Source of the DNA: Bathynomus jamesi
Lineage: Eukaryota; Arthropoda; Malacostraca; Isopoda; Cirolanidae
Reading direction: 5' to 3'
Assembly (NCBI GenBank): GCA_023014485.1
Contig: JAJOZX010001859.1
Location: 619,501-683,500, forward strand
DNA: 64,000 bases
Below the pieces are notes generated by a model, which was not told the origin of the DNA, searched no databases, and saw nothing but the letters and a program-made list of their open reading frames with translations. Below, in pieces: positions 32,856 to 43,243 of this stretch (the stretch's first letter is position 1; each line of letters starts with the position of its first letter). Made by a program: the position numbers and the translations under genes.

Positions 32856-32951
32856 CCCTTTAGCGCACAGTGTTAACTTTACTGATTTTGTTTTGGCTAA
32901 CGCCAGACGATTTTTTTTCAATCTCGGGAAAGACCTCTGTGCACTAAAGGG
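32856..32951. mobile_element. 96-bp MITE with TTAA duplication (piggyBac type)
   Basis: TTAA at 32852-32855 and 32952-32955. The left end is CCCTTTAGCGCACAGTGTTA, and the complement of the right end is CCCTTTAGTGCACAGAGGTC. The TTAA target and CCC start are diagnostic of piggyBac mobilisation. The internal sequence is too short to code. Confidence 0.88.
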
Positions 32952-33042
32952 TTAAATAAACATCGCTGAGAAGCGAACGCTTAATGAAAGAAGATCTTTG
33001 TTGCATGAACAGTTATTATTAAAAATATGTTTTCGATTACTT

Positions 33043-33108
33043 TTAGGGGTATTGAACTTTAGGGGATTTGAACTTTAGAGGTTTTGAACATTAGGGGAAT
33101 TGAACGTT
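33043..33108. repeat. Minisatellite, about 16 bp x 4
   Basis: Four units of the type TTAGGGGWTTTGAACT in a row, with small changes between units. Confidence 0.85.
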
Positions 33109-33319
33109 TGAAGATTGAAGATTGACACTGGTAGATATACTTAGAAATTAAACTAGGTGTGACTCTTAAATTTAATATACTCTTAACTCTTAATATACTT
33201 TCATGATATTTGTAAAAAAATATAAATATTTGGAATTGGTTTGTATTAAATGAGGTGACATATTGCAATGAGAGTTTTTAGTCCCATATATGCAAAAAAA
33301 AATGCTCCTAAAGTGTCTA

Positions 33320-33440
33320 AAACCAAGGAGTTTGCGGGGGGCTCCGCCCACTGAGTCCTCGTTAGAGGCGCTGCCCCTGAACCCTGCTGGGCGCCTAGGC
33401 AGATCCCAGACTCCCGGCCGGCAAACCGGTCACTTTCAGG
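33320..33440. other. GC-rich island of unknown origin
   Basis: About 120 bp at well over 60 percent GC, with GGGGGGCTCCGCCCAC, GGCGCTGCCCCTGAACC and CCCGGCCGGC, in surroundings that are about 30 percent GC. No ORF or known repeat recognised. It could be an insert from a different compositional background. Confidence 0.5.
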
Positions 33441-33494
33441 TTCTCGATCTGCCATGAGCAAGAAAACGAAAAGTATTTCGAATACGTTGTAACT

Positions 33495-33600
33495 TCTGTT
33501 CAGATGATGTAGCGACCCGTGGTTCAGATCGCACGTGGGTAAAACAGTTCATTCTCTCAGTCACATGATCTTTGTCGTTATACGAAGGAGGTTAAACACT
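33495..33600 (+). repeat. SINE tail related to the 5S-derived SINE
   Basis: GCGACCCGTGGTTCAGATC, GTAAAACAGTTC, GTCACATGATC and CGAAGGAGGTTAAACA follow in the same order as in 39290-39370. The 5S-like head is missing, so this is a 5'-truncated copy. Confidence 0.7.
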
Positions 33601-33755
33601 CCCAAACACAATTATTATTGTTATTATTATTATTTGTACAGAGCATTGCGGAAAAATGTCTTTGTGCATCATAAATTAAAGGGGAGAGCATGATAATTCC
33701 AAATGTATGGTTCTCGGGCTTGAGATACATTTGATTAATTTTCCACACATTCATT

Positions 33756-33769
33756 ATATATATATACAG

Positions 33770-33809
<40 letters not shown>

Positions 33810-33980
33810 TATACTGTATATATATATATTATATATATATATATATATATTACTTTAGGTTACTTTAGGTGAGTTCGAACGACGGTTCAGGATCGACCTA
33901 CAGCAACCCCTCTGCAGCATCCTGCCTCATTTGCTGGATTTGTAACTTGTAATATATACATACACACAGTATATACATAC

Positions 33981-34074
<94 letters not shown>

Positions 34075-34083
34075 TATATACAT
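33756..34083. repeat. TA and CA microsatellites around a SINE tail
   Basis: TA tracts lie at 33756-33792, 33817-33852 and 34007-34071, with CA tracts at 33793-33808 and 33975-34006. Between them (33866-33955, minus strand) is a SINE tail with GGATGCTGCAGAGGGG and TCGATCCTGAACCGTCGTTC, matching the end of the SINE at 24463. Confidence 0.85.
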
Positions 34084-34096
34084 AAGTACATATATA

Positions 34097-34794
34097 TCGG
34101 GTGGACAAAACAAAAGGGAGACCTCGAACTTTGGCTGTAAAATCCAGTTATGGTCAGATTTCAATATTTTTTTTCACACCACACAACTAAGTACATTTCT
34201 TATACGGTGAGCGAATTTCAAAGAAAACTAATGAAATTATGGATCTCGGCAAATACGGTACATAGAACCATAAAATTTTAGTATGTTAGTACTAGATAAT
34301 TTTATGGTTTGTATGCCATCTTTTAGCATCTCCTATTTTATCGATTTTCTTGAGAAACTTATCCAAACCTCCTGCAATTGGCTTACGTTAATTAAAATCG
34401 CTTTAGTTATCGCAAGATTTTTCTGGAATATTTGCCATAAATCCAATTTCTCGGCTAAAATGATAAAAGATGGCACACAAACCATAAAATTACCTAGTAC
34501 TAACATACTAAAATTTCATGGTTCTATATATCGTATTTGCCGAGATATGAAAGATTTAAAAGGTCTCCCTTTTTTTTGCCGATCCGACAATGCAGTAGTA
34601 GTGTAAATGGAGAATTTCCAGTGGCATAAAGAAATGTTCAATAAATCTGTAATTTTTATTAGTTTTCTTTGAAATTCGCTAAGCTTATAGGAAATGTACT
34701 TAGTTGTGATGGGTGAAAACAATATTGAAATCTGACCATAACTTTGGGTTTTACAGCCAAAGTTCGAGGTCTCCCTTTTTTTTTGCCCACCCGA
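34097..34794. mobile_element. Long palindromic MITE, mariner-type
   Basis: 698 bp with outer arms starting TCGGGTGGACAAAACAAAAG and, as the complement of the right end, TCGGGTGGGCAAAAAAAAAG, both followed by GGAGACCTCGAAC. An inner inverted pair (about 34250-34330 and 34460-34530) carries AACCATAAAAT and TTAGTATGTTAGTAC. A second GGTCTCCC end occurs at 34562, as if one element had been duplicated or nested inside itself. No coding region. Confidence 0.85.
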
Positions 34795-34798
34795 TATA

Positions 34799-36189
34799 CG
34801 AGGGCCACTCAATATATTTTGTCCCAACTTTTTTTTTTCTTTCGAAGTTTCCTTGTAAGTTCCAGAAATTTTGTACACAAGTAGTTAAATACCCTTTCTA
34901 CAAGTTTTTATTTTTCCACAAAGTCTCCATCCTTTTCTACGGCTTTCCTCCACCTCGAAACAACGGCCTTTATTGCTTGCTGGTAAAAGTCTGCTGGGTT
35001 CCGATGAAGCCACCTCTTAACCTCCTCAACAACCTCATCGTCACTCTGAAACTTTCTTCCACGAATAGCATCCTTCGTTGGCCCAAACAAATGGAAGTCT
35101 GAAGGTGCCAGATCCGGGCTGTATGGAGGGTGGAGTAATACAGTCAAGCGCATTTTTGTGATGGCCTCTTTTGTTTGCAAACTGTTGTGTGGTCTTGGGT
35201 TATCGTGCAAAAGAAGGACGTCTTCCAGTTTTCTCTCCGGTCGAACTCACTTTATACGTCTCTGGAGTCTCTGTAGGGTAGCAATATATATGCCTCTCAG
35301 TTGATTGTTTGTCCTTTCTTCATAATGTTCACTAGAATCACTCTTTTCATGTCCCAGAAGATGGTGGCCATAACCTTTGCTGCGGAAGGAGCCATTTTGA
35401 ACTTCTCCTTACGTGGGGAGTCAGTCTGCGTGATGCCACTCCATGGAATGGCGTTTTGTTTCAGGGTCAAAGTGGTGTACCCAAGTCTCATCCCCAGTCA
35501 CAATTCGTGAAAGGAAGTCCCCTTCTGTCTCATATCGAATCAACGACTCAGAAGCAATTTCTTTTCTTTGGGTTTTGTGATCTTCAGTCAGTTGGCGAGG
35601 AACAAACCGTGAACACACTTTTGAGTATCCCAGTTGCTGAATTATCGTATTCACACTTCCTTCACTAATTCCTAGCTCTAGTGATAGCTCCTTGTACGTG
35701 ACGCGCCGATTTGATCGAATAATGCTGTTAGCACTTTGCACAGTGTGAGATGTCACAGCCGATACCGGGCGACCGCTGCGTGGCTCATCATCGAGGCTGG
35801 CTTTCCCTCTCTCCGATGCGATGATCTCACACGTTTAAACAAACGTCCAACTGTGCTTCGATCAACAACAGCATCTCCGTGAACGTTTTGTAGACGTTTG
35901 TGAATATTTCCAACTGTTTCCTTCTCTGCGGTTAAGAATTCGATACCAGCTCTCTGTTTACGACGCACATCACTGTCAGACGCCATTTTCGAAACTTGCG
36001 TTAACTATCAGTTTTATGCAAGGGCGTTTAAAAGCGGTTTTATACAAGGAGGGGAGGTTCAAACTGGAAAAATCGGTTATGTGAAGCGCAGAAAGTTCAA
36101 ACTTACGGCCCAAAAGACATTTCAGCCCCATGGCTTATTATTTAGATAAGAAAAAAGGGTGGGGCAAAATTAATATTGAGTGCCCCTAG
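34799..36189 (-). mobile_element. mariner transposon (DD34D)
   Basis: Ends CGAGGGCCACTCAATATATT and, as the complement of the right end, CTAGGGGCACTCAATATTAA, bounded by TA. 1391 bp. It contains a single-gene remnant on the minus strand and follows the palindromic MITE with only TATA between. Confidence 0.9.
34908..35986 (-). pseudogene. mariner DD34D transposase, frameshifted
   Basis: The N-terminus MASDSDVRRKQRAGIEFLTA and RLFKRVRSSHRREGKPASM form the first helix-turn-helix. After a frameshift, SNRRVTYKELSLELGISEGS forms the second. The catalytic motifs are TGDETWVHHFDPETK (first Asp), LLHDNPRPHN (second Asp) and HPPYSPDLAPSDFHLFG (third Asp, 34 residues later). At least two frameshifts (near 35760 and 35420) inactivate it. 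Total length of about 345 residues is normal. Confidence 0.92.
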
Positions 36190-36193
36190 TATA

Positions 36194-37848
36194 TCGGGTG
36201 GCCCCAAAAAAACGCCTTGAGATTTGAACATCAATAACTTAAAAAATATGTAGTTCACACTTCCAAAATTTACAGTTCTTTTACCTCATTCTATTGATAA
36301 GCCATCATAAAAATTTCAGACCTCTATATAAAATACTTTTTACACAGCTGTGGGAACAATGAGGTATAGTGAAAAAAATAAATATCATAAATCCTAAATG
36401 TGTATAGCTGTGCCTGGCAACTCTTCTAAGACTTGTTGTAGTTTCCTTACCCTATGGATAATCTGTTAGTCTCTGAAAAACGTCAGATGATATAGGCTAC
36501 GCCCATCTTAAATACTGTTTTTTAAACTTACCTTTCAAATTATGGTCCTTTCAAATTATGGTTCTAACTAATGGTGAAAAAGCAGTGATTGAAAAGTGTT
36601 TCTTGGAAAAAAGATGGACTGGGGCAAGAATTTTGAGGGAATTTTCAGGAATAACTTGTAATGTTACGTCTGTGAAAAGGAATAATTAAAAAACTTAAAG
36701 CAACCGGTTGACGGCACGGAGGCGTGGAAGTGGTCGGCTTAAAACAGTTTACACTCAAGACAATATAGCAATGATCGAAATGGTGAGCCTATCTCAAGAG
36801 GATCGACTTGGGTCACACTGCTCTCAGAGGAAAATTGCAAGAAATTTAGGTGTCAGTTGAAGTTCCATACAAAGAATGCAGAGAACGGTAGGACTTAAAG
36901 CATTTAAAAAGATCCGTGTTTCAAGACGTGACAGCAGTAATGTAAGAGCTAAAAGAAAAATTCGTTGTAGAAAATTGCTTGATAGATTTTTGTCCAATGA
37001 TGTTAAAAAAATAGTTTTTACAGATGAAAAAGATTTCACCATCGAGATTGCTCGAAACTCCCGGAACGATGTTGTTTATGGTCGCCGTAAAAAAGACATT
37101 CCTCCATCGACACTTTACCACCAGACAAGTCGGTTTTCCAAAAAAATCATGGTATTAGCAGGTGTATCGTGGAATGGAAAGACGAAAATTCATTTCACTT
37201 CAGAAAATAAAAAGAATAATTCAGAAACCTATGTAAATCTCTTAGAGGAGAATCTTTTGCCTGATTGTTGGTATCTGTATTATGGAAACGATTTCATACT
37301 CCAACAAGATGGCGCTACAGCTCATACTAGCAAGTTCACACAGGATTATCTACAACAGAATGTAGTCAACTTCACTGGAAAAAACGATTGGTCCCCGCAA
37401 TCACCTGATTGCAATCCCATGGATTATTGCATATGGAACACTTTAGCAGAGAAGATTTATGAAGGCCAAACAGAAAAGTTTGCAGAAATGCAATTAAAGA
37501 AAAAAATACTCGAATGTTGGAACAAAATAACAAGCAGAAATCAGAAAATGTATCATGTCGCGAAAGAAAAGGTTAAGATTAGATTGTAAGCAGGACGGCG
37601 GACATATTGCTCATATTTGTTGATAAGATGTGAATAATAAAAGTTTTTCAGTTCATGATATTCGTTTTTTTCACTGTACCTCATTGTTCCCTTACCTGTG
37701 GAAAAGTATTTTATGTAGAAGTCTGAAATTTTTATGATGGCTTATCAATAGATTGAGGTAAAAGTTATGTAAAGTTTGGAAGTGTGAACTGCATATTTTT
37801 GAAGTTATTGATGTTCAAATCTCAAGGCGTATTTTTTGGGCCACCCTA
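36194..37848 (+). mobile_element. maT-like (DD37D) transposon with long inverted repeats
   Basis: Arms of about 190 bp. The left arm starts TCGGGTGGCCCCAAAAAAAC, and the right arm complement starts TAGGGTGGCCCAAAAAATAC. Similarity continues through GATTTGAACATCAATAACTT and TTTTTATGATGGCTTATC to the AATGAGGTA/CAGTG region. TA flanks each end, abutting the mariner on the left and a TA microsatellite on the right. Confidence 0.9.
36563..37589 (+). pseudogene. DD37D (maT-like) transposase, N-terminus damaged
   Basis: MVLTNGEKAVIEKCFLEKRW starts an HTH region that is broken by stops near 36690 and 36860. The 237-codon ORF from 36876 then runs clean to the stop: VFTDEKDFTIE (first Asp), LQQDGATAHTSKF (second Asp) and SPQSPDCNPMDYCIW (third Asp). 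There are 37 residues between the last two, so DD37D. The intact catalytic half and the stop in the DNA-binding half suggest recent inactivation. Confidence 0.88.
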
Positions 37849-38029
37849 TATATATATATATATGAAAATTAAATGAAAATGAAAGTGAAAATGAAAAGGT
37901 TAATTGGTAGACTATAGTCTATATGACAAATATTATTAATACAATGACAGTTCATATACTAAGGATAGAAATATACACAAGTGATTAGAAATAATACTGT
38001 AATATCGAGGTTAAGTGGAGCTACAGACA

Positions 38030-39115
38030 GACGTTCTCGTTCCAAGAATCCATAGCTTAGAGGATAAATGGTAGAACTCATGGATAGCTTGGATAATCGG
38101 GTTGGTTGATTTTTTAATTCTTTGCATTAGACTGTATTGAGCACGTCTTGTTACCTACGGGAAGCTCGGGACATTGCGGGTAGCAAACATTTGCGAAGCT
38201 GAGCATCTCGGAGGTAATTTTTGTAAGAGTCTAAAGGACCTGTTGTACAGCAAATTTAGGGTTCTGCCAGAACCTTTTTTATAATTCACCCACAGTTGCT
38301 GTCCATAAATATTACTTCCGAAAGTACGAAAGAGAGTCTTTAGCTTCACTTGTACAAAATCGGAAGTTCCTTATGGTCATATTCGCTTTATCACAAAGGC
38401 TTCGAGATTGTTTTGTTATATCCGAGTCATCACTCAAGGAGCTGGTAATAGTTTGACCCAAATACTTAAACTCTTGTACTTCCTCAGTTACTTCACCATT
38501 CATTTTAAACCTTATATCAGCTGGCTGATTACAGCTTTTAGAATGAAATTGCATAACCTTAGTTTTTGTAACATTAAAAAGAATATCATGTTTCTGCGAA
38601 TACACTTCGCAGACTTTTAGTAGCCGATCCAGACCTTTAACAGAGGGACTTATTAACACGATATCATCGGCATGTTGTATAGATAACACAAGGATAAAAT
38701 CCTTGTGTTATCTATACAACATCCCACTGTTGCCTCATTAAGTGAAGCAATTAATCCGTCAATATACACATTAAACAGCATAGGGGAGAGCAAGGAGCCT
38801 TGTCTCACCCCGCAAGAGGAGCCAAAACACTCGGATAGTACATTGCCCCACCTAACGGTGAAAGATTGGTGGGAATACCAAAATTTGAATAAATTTAATA
38901 TGTACATGGGAACCTTCCTGTCTTCTAGTTTTTCAAATAAAATATTGTGGTTCACCCTATCATATGCCTTACTTATATCTAGGAAACAGCTATAAATAGT
39001 TGAATTACTGTCAATGTATTTAGATATTGTTTCTTTAAGTACATAGATACACAGGTCAGTTGAGTGGGACCTTTTAAAACCAAAGATTAGGAGATATCCA
39101 TGGGAAATCATTTAA
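38030..39115 (-). pseudogene. LINE reverse transcriptase, palindrome in the ADD box
   Basis: The minus strand reads FGFKRSHSTDLCIYVLKE, YSCFLDISKAYDRVNH (first Asp), CGVRQGSLLSPMLFNVYIDG, then a 51-bp palindrome, then MLSIQHADDIVLISPSVKGL (ADD) and NVTKTKVMQFH, FKYLGQTITSS. After another frameshift come NIYGQQLWVNYKKGSGRTLN and CSASQMFATRNVPSF. The 3' part recurs at 49797-50085. The C-terminal helix and tail identify one LINE family; the clade is not certain. Confidence 0.88.
38672..38722. repeat. Perfect 24-bp inverted repeat with 3-nt spacer
   Basis: The left arm ATGTTGTATAGATAACACAAG (then GAT) and the right arm 38699-38722 are exact complements around AAA. The arm sequence is the RT coding sequence just before the ADD box, so a small inverted duplication arose in place. 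Confidence 0.95.
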
Positions 39116-39144
39116 TCGGAGTAACAAGAGTTTTTCTAGTAGTT

Positions 39145-39179
<35 letters not shown>

Positions 39180-39380
39180 GTCGTGTTTAGTCTTCTGACA
39201 CTGCTTCTCGTCGATCGCCGAGGTTAAGCGACACTGGGTTTTAAGTAGTAGTTGGATTATTGGGCGACCGTCCTCTGCGTCCTAATTATACAGCGACCCG
39301 TCCTTCGGATCTCATGTAAAACTGTAGGTCCCTTCCGTCACATGAGCTTAGATGTTCCGAAGGAGGTTAAACAGCCCCAT
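39180..39380 (+). repeat. 5S rRNA-derived SINE
   Basis: The head CTCGTCGATCGCCGAGGTTA, AGCGACACTGGG, TAGTAGTTGGATTATTGG and GCGACCG follow the 5S rRNA order (CTCGTCCGATC, GAAGTTAAGC, GGGC, TTAGTACTTGGATGGG, GACCGCC). This includes the A-box and C-box promoter region. A non-5S tail follows, with GCGACCCGTCCTTCGGATC, GTAAAACTGTAGGTCCC and GTTCCGAAGGAGGTTAAACA. It is missing the start of 5S and is not a functional rRNA gene. Confidence 0.85.
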
Positions 39381-39389
39381 CAATATATA

Positions 39390-40595
39390 GGGTGTCCCAT
39401 AAGTCCGGCATCATAGGAAAAATAATAAAAAAAGGCAAAACAAAAGCTTTTATTTACAGAACGTGCTCAATATGTCCACCATTGTTTTCAATACACAAAT
39501 TCAGACGTGATACCCAGTCAGCAAGCACACGGTGAATGATGTCAGGAGTAATGGTGTTACATGCCCCAATAATGCGCTGCCGCAAATGTTCAACACTCCT
39601 AATTTTCTCTGCGTATACCAGCTCTTTCAAGTGGCCCCAGAGATAAAAATCTAGTGGCGTGAGATCCGGGCTTCTAGCTGGCCATTCCACAGGCCATCGA
39701 CGTCCTATCCAATGACCAGGGAATTGTTGGTATAGGTATTCCCTTACTTGAGTGCTGTAATGTGCGGGAGCGCCCGTCTTGCTGGAACCATGTTGGGAAA
39801 TTTCTTTCTTCGTTCAGAACACTGGGAAATGCTTCTTCCTTGAGCATACGTAGGTAGGTACATCCAGTGCCATGTTCATCGAAAAAGAGGGGGCCTATGA
39901 TGCGATCCTTCCAAATGCCACACCATACCATCACCCGAGATGCACCTTGTTCCTTTGAAGAGGTATACCAGTGAGGGTTGTTTTGAGACCAGTAGCGGGT
40001 GTTCTGTCGATTTACCTCACCATTTCCATAAAAAACAGCCTCGTCACTGAACAGAATGGTGGACGGGAAATTGGCATCCGAGCATATTGTCCGTAGCCCA
40101 TTCACAAAATTCCATCCACCGGTCGGGATCATCTTCGCTTAATTTCTGTAGGATCTAAAGTTTATATGGATGCCATTTGTGAGCCTGAAGAATGCGATGG
40201 ATGCTACTTTTCGACACTCCTGTCTCGGCGGACAATCGCCGAAGAGACTTATTAGGACTTCTGTTAAAATGAGCCAGGATAGCAGTCGCTGTATCATCGT
40301 CAGTGGACCTCCTTGAAGGTCCACTGCGTGGTTTATTTTCTATGGATCCTGTTTCCTTAAACTTTGCAACAAGTTTGCTAACACAACTCTGTGTTATTGG
40401 CTGGCGGTCTGGATGCAGTCTGTTAAATTCAGCAGCGGCCTCTCTTTGACTCCGATTTCCTATGAGTAGAATTATCTGGATTCGTTCTTCCTTACTCACA
40501 GACATTATGGCCTGTAGAAAGAGAAAAATATGAATTATGGTTTGTAAAAATAGAAAAATATGAATTTCTCCTATGATGCCGGACATGGCGATTCA
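39390..40595 (-). mobile_element. DD41D mariner-type transposon A
   Basis: Left end GGGTGTCCCATAAGTCCGGC; the complement of the right end retains TGTCCGGCATCATAGGA but has lost the outermost bases. Contains the transposase remnant at 39454-40526. Confidence 0.85.
39454..40526 (-). pseudogene. DD41D transposase, frameshifted
   Basis: The N-terminal domain MSVSKEERIQIILLIGNRSQ, then SCVSKLVAKFKETGS and KPRSGPSRRSTDD, has paired HTH motifs. After a frameshift come FPSTILFSDEAVFYGNGEVN (first Asp) and FPTWFQQDG (second Asp). In another frame follow QFPGHWIGRRWPVEWPARSP and DLTPLDFYLWGHLKE (third Asp, 41 residues after the second). At least two frameshifts. Confidence 0.9.
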
Positions 40596-40744
40596 AAATA
40601 ATGAAGACGCATCTTGAAATTATTTATTTTGAGTATTAATTACATCTAATAAACAAAAACGTTACTGTTTGCATAATTAAGGATATACAACATTTAATAT
40701 TCATTTTATGTTAAATGTTTAAAATGTCCACATTTACACGCCAA

Positions 40745-41101
40745 CATGAGACTTCTTGATACGGAGTTTCCTGGGTTGTGGATGGTCGTCGTGGAACTGC
40801 TGCTAAATATCCTACAAAGTTACCTGATCTTACACTTCTGGACTTCTATCTGTCTGGGTACCTGAAAGACAAAGTGTATGGTACTAATTTCCAAAATGTG
40901 CAACACTTACAGGAGGTGACTGTTCGGGAAGTAGGCAAAATCTCAACTAACCTGAACACTACTGTATGCCGATCTGTTTTAGGACGTTGCGTCGCATGTT
41001 TGCATGCAAATGGCGAACATTTTGAACATCAACGTAAAATGACTATTAAATATTGTTTTTACATGCTGACTTATGTACACAGTAAAATTTTTGTTTATTA
41101 A
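40745..41101 (+). pseudogene. DD41D transposase, C-terminal fragment
   Basis: LPDLTLLDFYLSGYLKDKVY contains the third Asp motif. VQHLQEVTVREVGKI and RCVACLHANGEHFEH are the family C-terminus. No second end or upstream domain is visible. Independent of the element at 39390 (opposite strand, diverged). Confidence 0.8.
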
Positions 41102-42085
41102 ATGCGATTAGTATCCAAAATAAATAACTTCAAAATGTAACATTATTTTGAATCATATATGATATACTGTATATTACTTGTTTGAAACAACCCAAAAACT
41201 TGACAATTTGACAACCAATCCATATATAATAATTGAAGTTTTTAAATTTACCAGCAAAATAGGTATACAGTACATGGTTAATGGAATCGCCTCGCTGAAT
41301 TTGATTGAATTAACCATCTACTGTGGATTGGTTGCCTGATAGTTAACCACACGTTAGTTTTTGTAGCGAAGTGTTTTATTGTTTGTAGGACTGACTCTAT
41401 CTTCATAATAATATAAGATATTTAATTTTTTCTGTTTATCATATAAAAAATAGAAGGCTGTTCTCTATTTACTTACTGTATATACTGAAGAAATAAGAAA
41501 ATTGACATTTAATTTTTTTAATACTTAATAAATATTATTTTTAAGTTTCGCCTAAACGAATGTTTGAATTTAGAAAATGAGCAGTCGATAAGAATTCCAA
41601 TTTAACCCTCTAAATTAAAAAATAAATAATTGACTCTTGGGCTATAAATCTTTTTCCAGATTTATCTTCCTAACAGCTTATCTTCCATTTTAGAGCTGAA
41701 ATTCATTAAGACAGATTTAGAATCTATCATAACGGATTAATGAGTCGAAATTAATTACTTTGCTTACCTTTCACGATTCTTCTTTTAATGTTACCCTTCT
41801 AATACAAACCAATGTAAAATTGATGCAGATCACGTTATCACGAGACGAGCCGAAATGTAAGTTGTGTTTGACTATCAGAAACAAAGTTTTGAACAAATTT
41901 CGTACGAAGGGAAAACGGTTTTCAAAATGTATCTATAACTATTAAAAAAAACACTTTCATTTTTGGAAAAATTTCTTTAAAAATTAAAAAAAAAATTGAA
42001 ACAGTATTACACAATATTCCAAGGTATTAGTAGTATGACCTCAAAATGTTCGAGTGCATATGCAATTGCAATGTTGATCACTTGT
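41102..42085. other. No recognisable feature
   Basis: AT-rich sequence with a few poly-A stretches. No ORF with family resemblance and no clear inverted termini. Confidence 0.5.
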
Positions 42086-42089
42086 TGCA

Positions 42090-42270
42090 AGGTGCCAGCC
42101 CCTCCCCCCTGGGGTGGGGGTGGGAAATGGGGGTAATGGGGAGAAGGTGGGGTAATGGGTGATGGGGTGGGGGTTGATGGGGAGGGGTTATGCAACAAGA
42201 GGGTGGGGTTAGTCCCCCAAGTTGCATAAAGGGGGGTGAGGGGGTTTTGGGGGAGAGGGAGAATGACCTC
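42090..42270. other. G-rich strand-asymmetric tract (G-quadruplex prone)
   Basis: About 180 bp with more than a dozen runs of four or more G on the plus strand, such as GGGGTGGGGGTGGG and GGGGAGGGG. A GCAAGTTTGCGAAGC and GCCCCGCCCGTAGGGC segment follows to 42350. The extreme strand skew in an AT-rich region predicts stable quadruplexes. Confidence 0.85.
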
Positions 42271-42753
42271 CCACAAAAGGAATAACTCTAAGGTGCCTTC
42301 GCCGTAGGCAAGTTTGCGAAGCACAAGCCCCGCCCGTAGGGCAGGGAGCCGAAGGCTCTGCTTGTATTACATAAAGATTATAAACAAACATGGAAATTAA
42401 AGTGAATCTACGTGCATTATCCCATTCCAGCTTCAAATCTTGATATCGGTCTCAGAAATCATGACCAACAGGCAAACGAGCATGACACGATCTCATGCTG
42501 GTAGAATGGTAGTGCCAATGGTAGTGCCAATTTGAAATCTCGCTTAAAAAGGTCATCTTGGTAATCTCAGCACGCCTCTAGGACAATATCACCCCGCGGA
42601 CAATTTAAAGTCAATTTAAAGTCAATGTCACAATGGGAAAGATAATTTTGATCATTTGTTAGATTAAAATGTAAAAATATTAAAAACTTAGGTTATATGC
42701 AATACTGCGCAAATAATCTAAAATCTCTCTATTTTCATACCTTCAGATCACCG

Positions 42754-43163
42754 TCAAAAGCCTGGGTGCAGTTTTTTTTTTTTTCTGGGTTGTGTAGCAT
42801 GACCTGCTGCTCTCTGAATAATATGAACTTGTTGCAGTGATTGTTCACGTTGAATAAACGAAATAAACTTCCAAATGTTTGGGTGAGCACATGAAGCATT
42901 GGACGTAAAGCTCCTATGCCATTCTTCAAGAGAATTGTTGGTTTTTGGCAATCCCTCTTTTGCTCTATCATACATATTCCACATATCTATATCAAACATT
43001 GGTTTTCGACGTCCTCGACGATGTGGTCTTCCAATGTATGTGTCTTCAAAATAATCAACTACTGAATGAGTGTCTGGGGTCAGGAGTTCATATAATTCTT
43101 CAAATGCTGCAACAACATTGTCAGGTGGGACAAGGAACAAGGCTGCTATCATTCTCATATTGA
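42754..43163 (-). pseudogene. MULE (Mutator-like) transposase C-terminus
   Basis: The 134-residue segment RMIAALFLVPPDNVVAAFEE, VVDYFEDTYIGRP, RRKPMFDIDMWNMYDRA, GLPKTNNSLEEWHRSF and HPNIWKFISFIQREQSL is the C-terminal part of MULE transposases of the kind common in invertebrates. The catalytic domain upstream is missing; the fragment stops at a CTAACC array near 43180. A T-rich run ends it at 42772. Confidence 0.88.
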
Positions 43164-43243
43164 GAGCAAACTCTTTATCTAACCTAACCTAACCTAAAGG
43201 GGTATATATATGTATATATATATATATATAATATATATATATA

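Noticed and set aside
33043..33108. CRISPR-like array
   Set aside because: Units are contiguous with no spacers and the DNA is eukaryotic.
39180..39250. Functional 5S rRNA gene
   Set aside because: The 5' part of 5S is missing, many positions differ, and a SINE tail follows.
42007..42324. Proline-rich ORF
   Set aside because: Produced by the G-rich tract; no homology and extreme composition.
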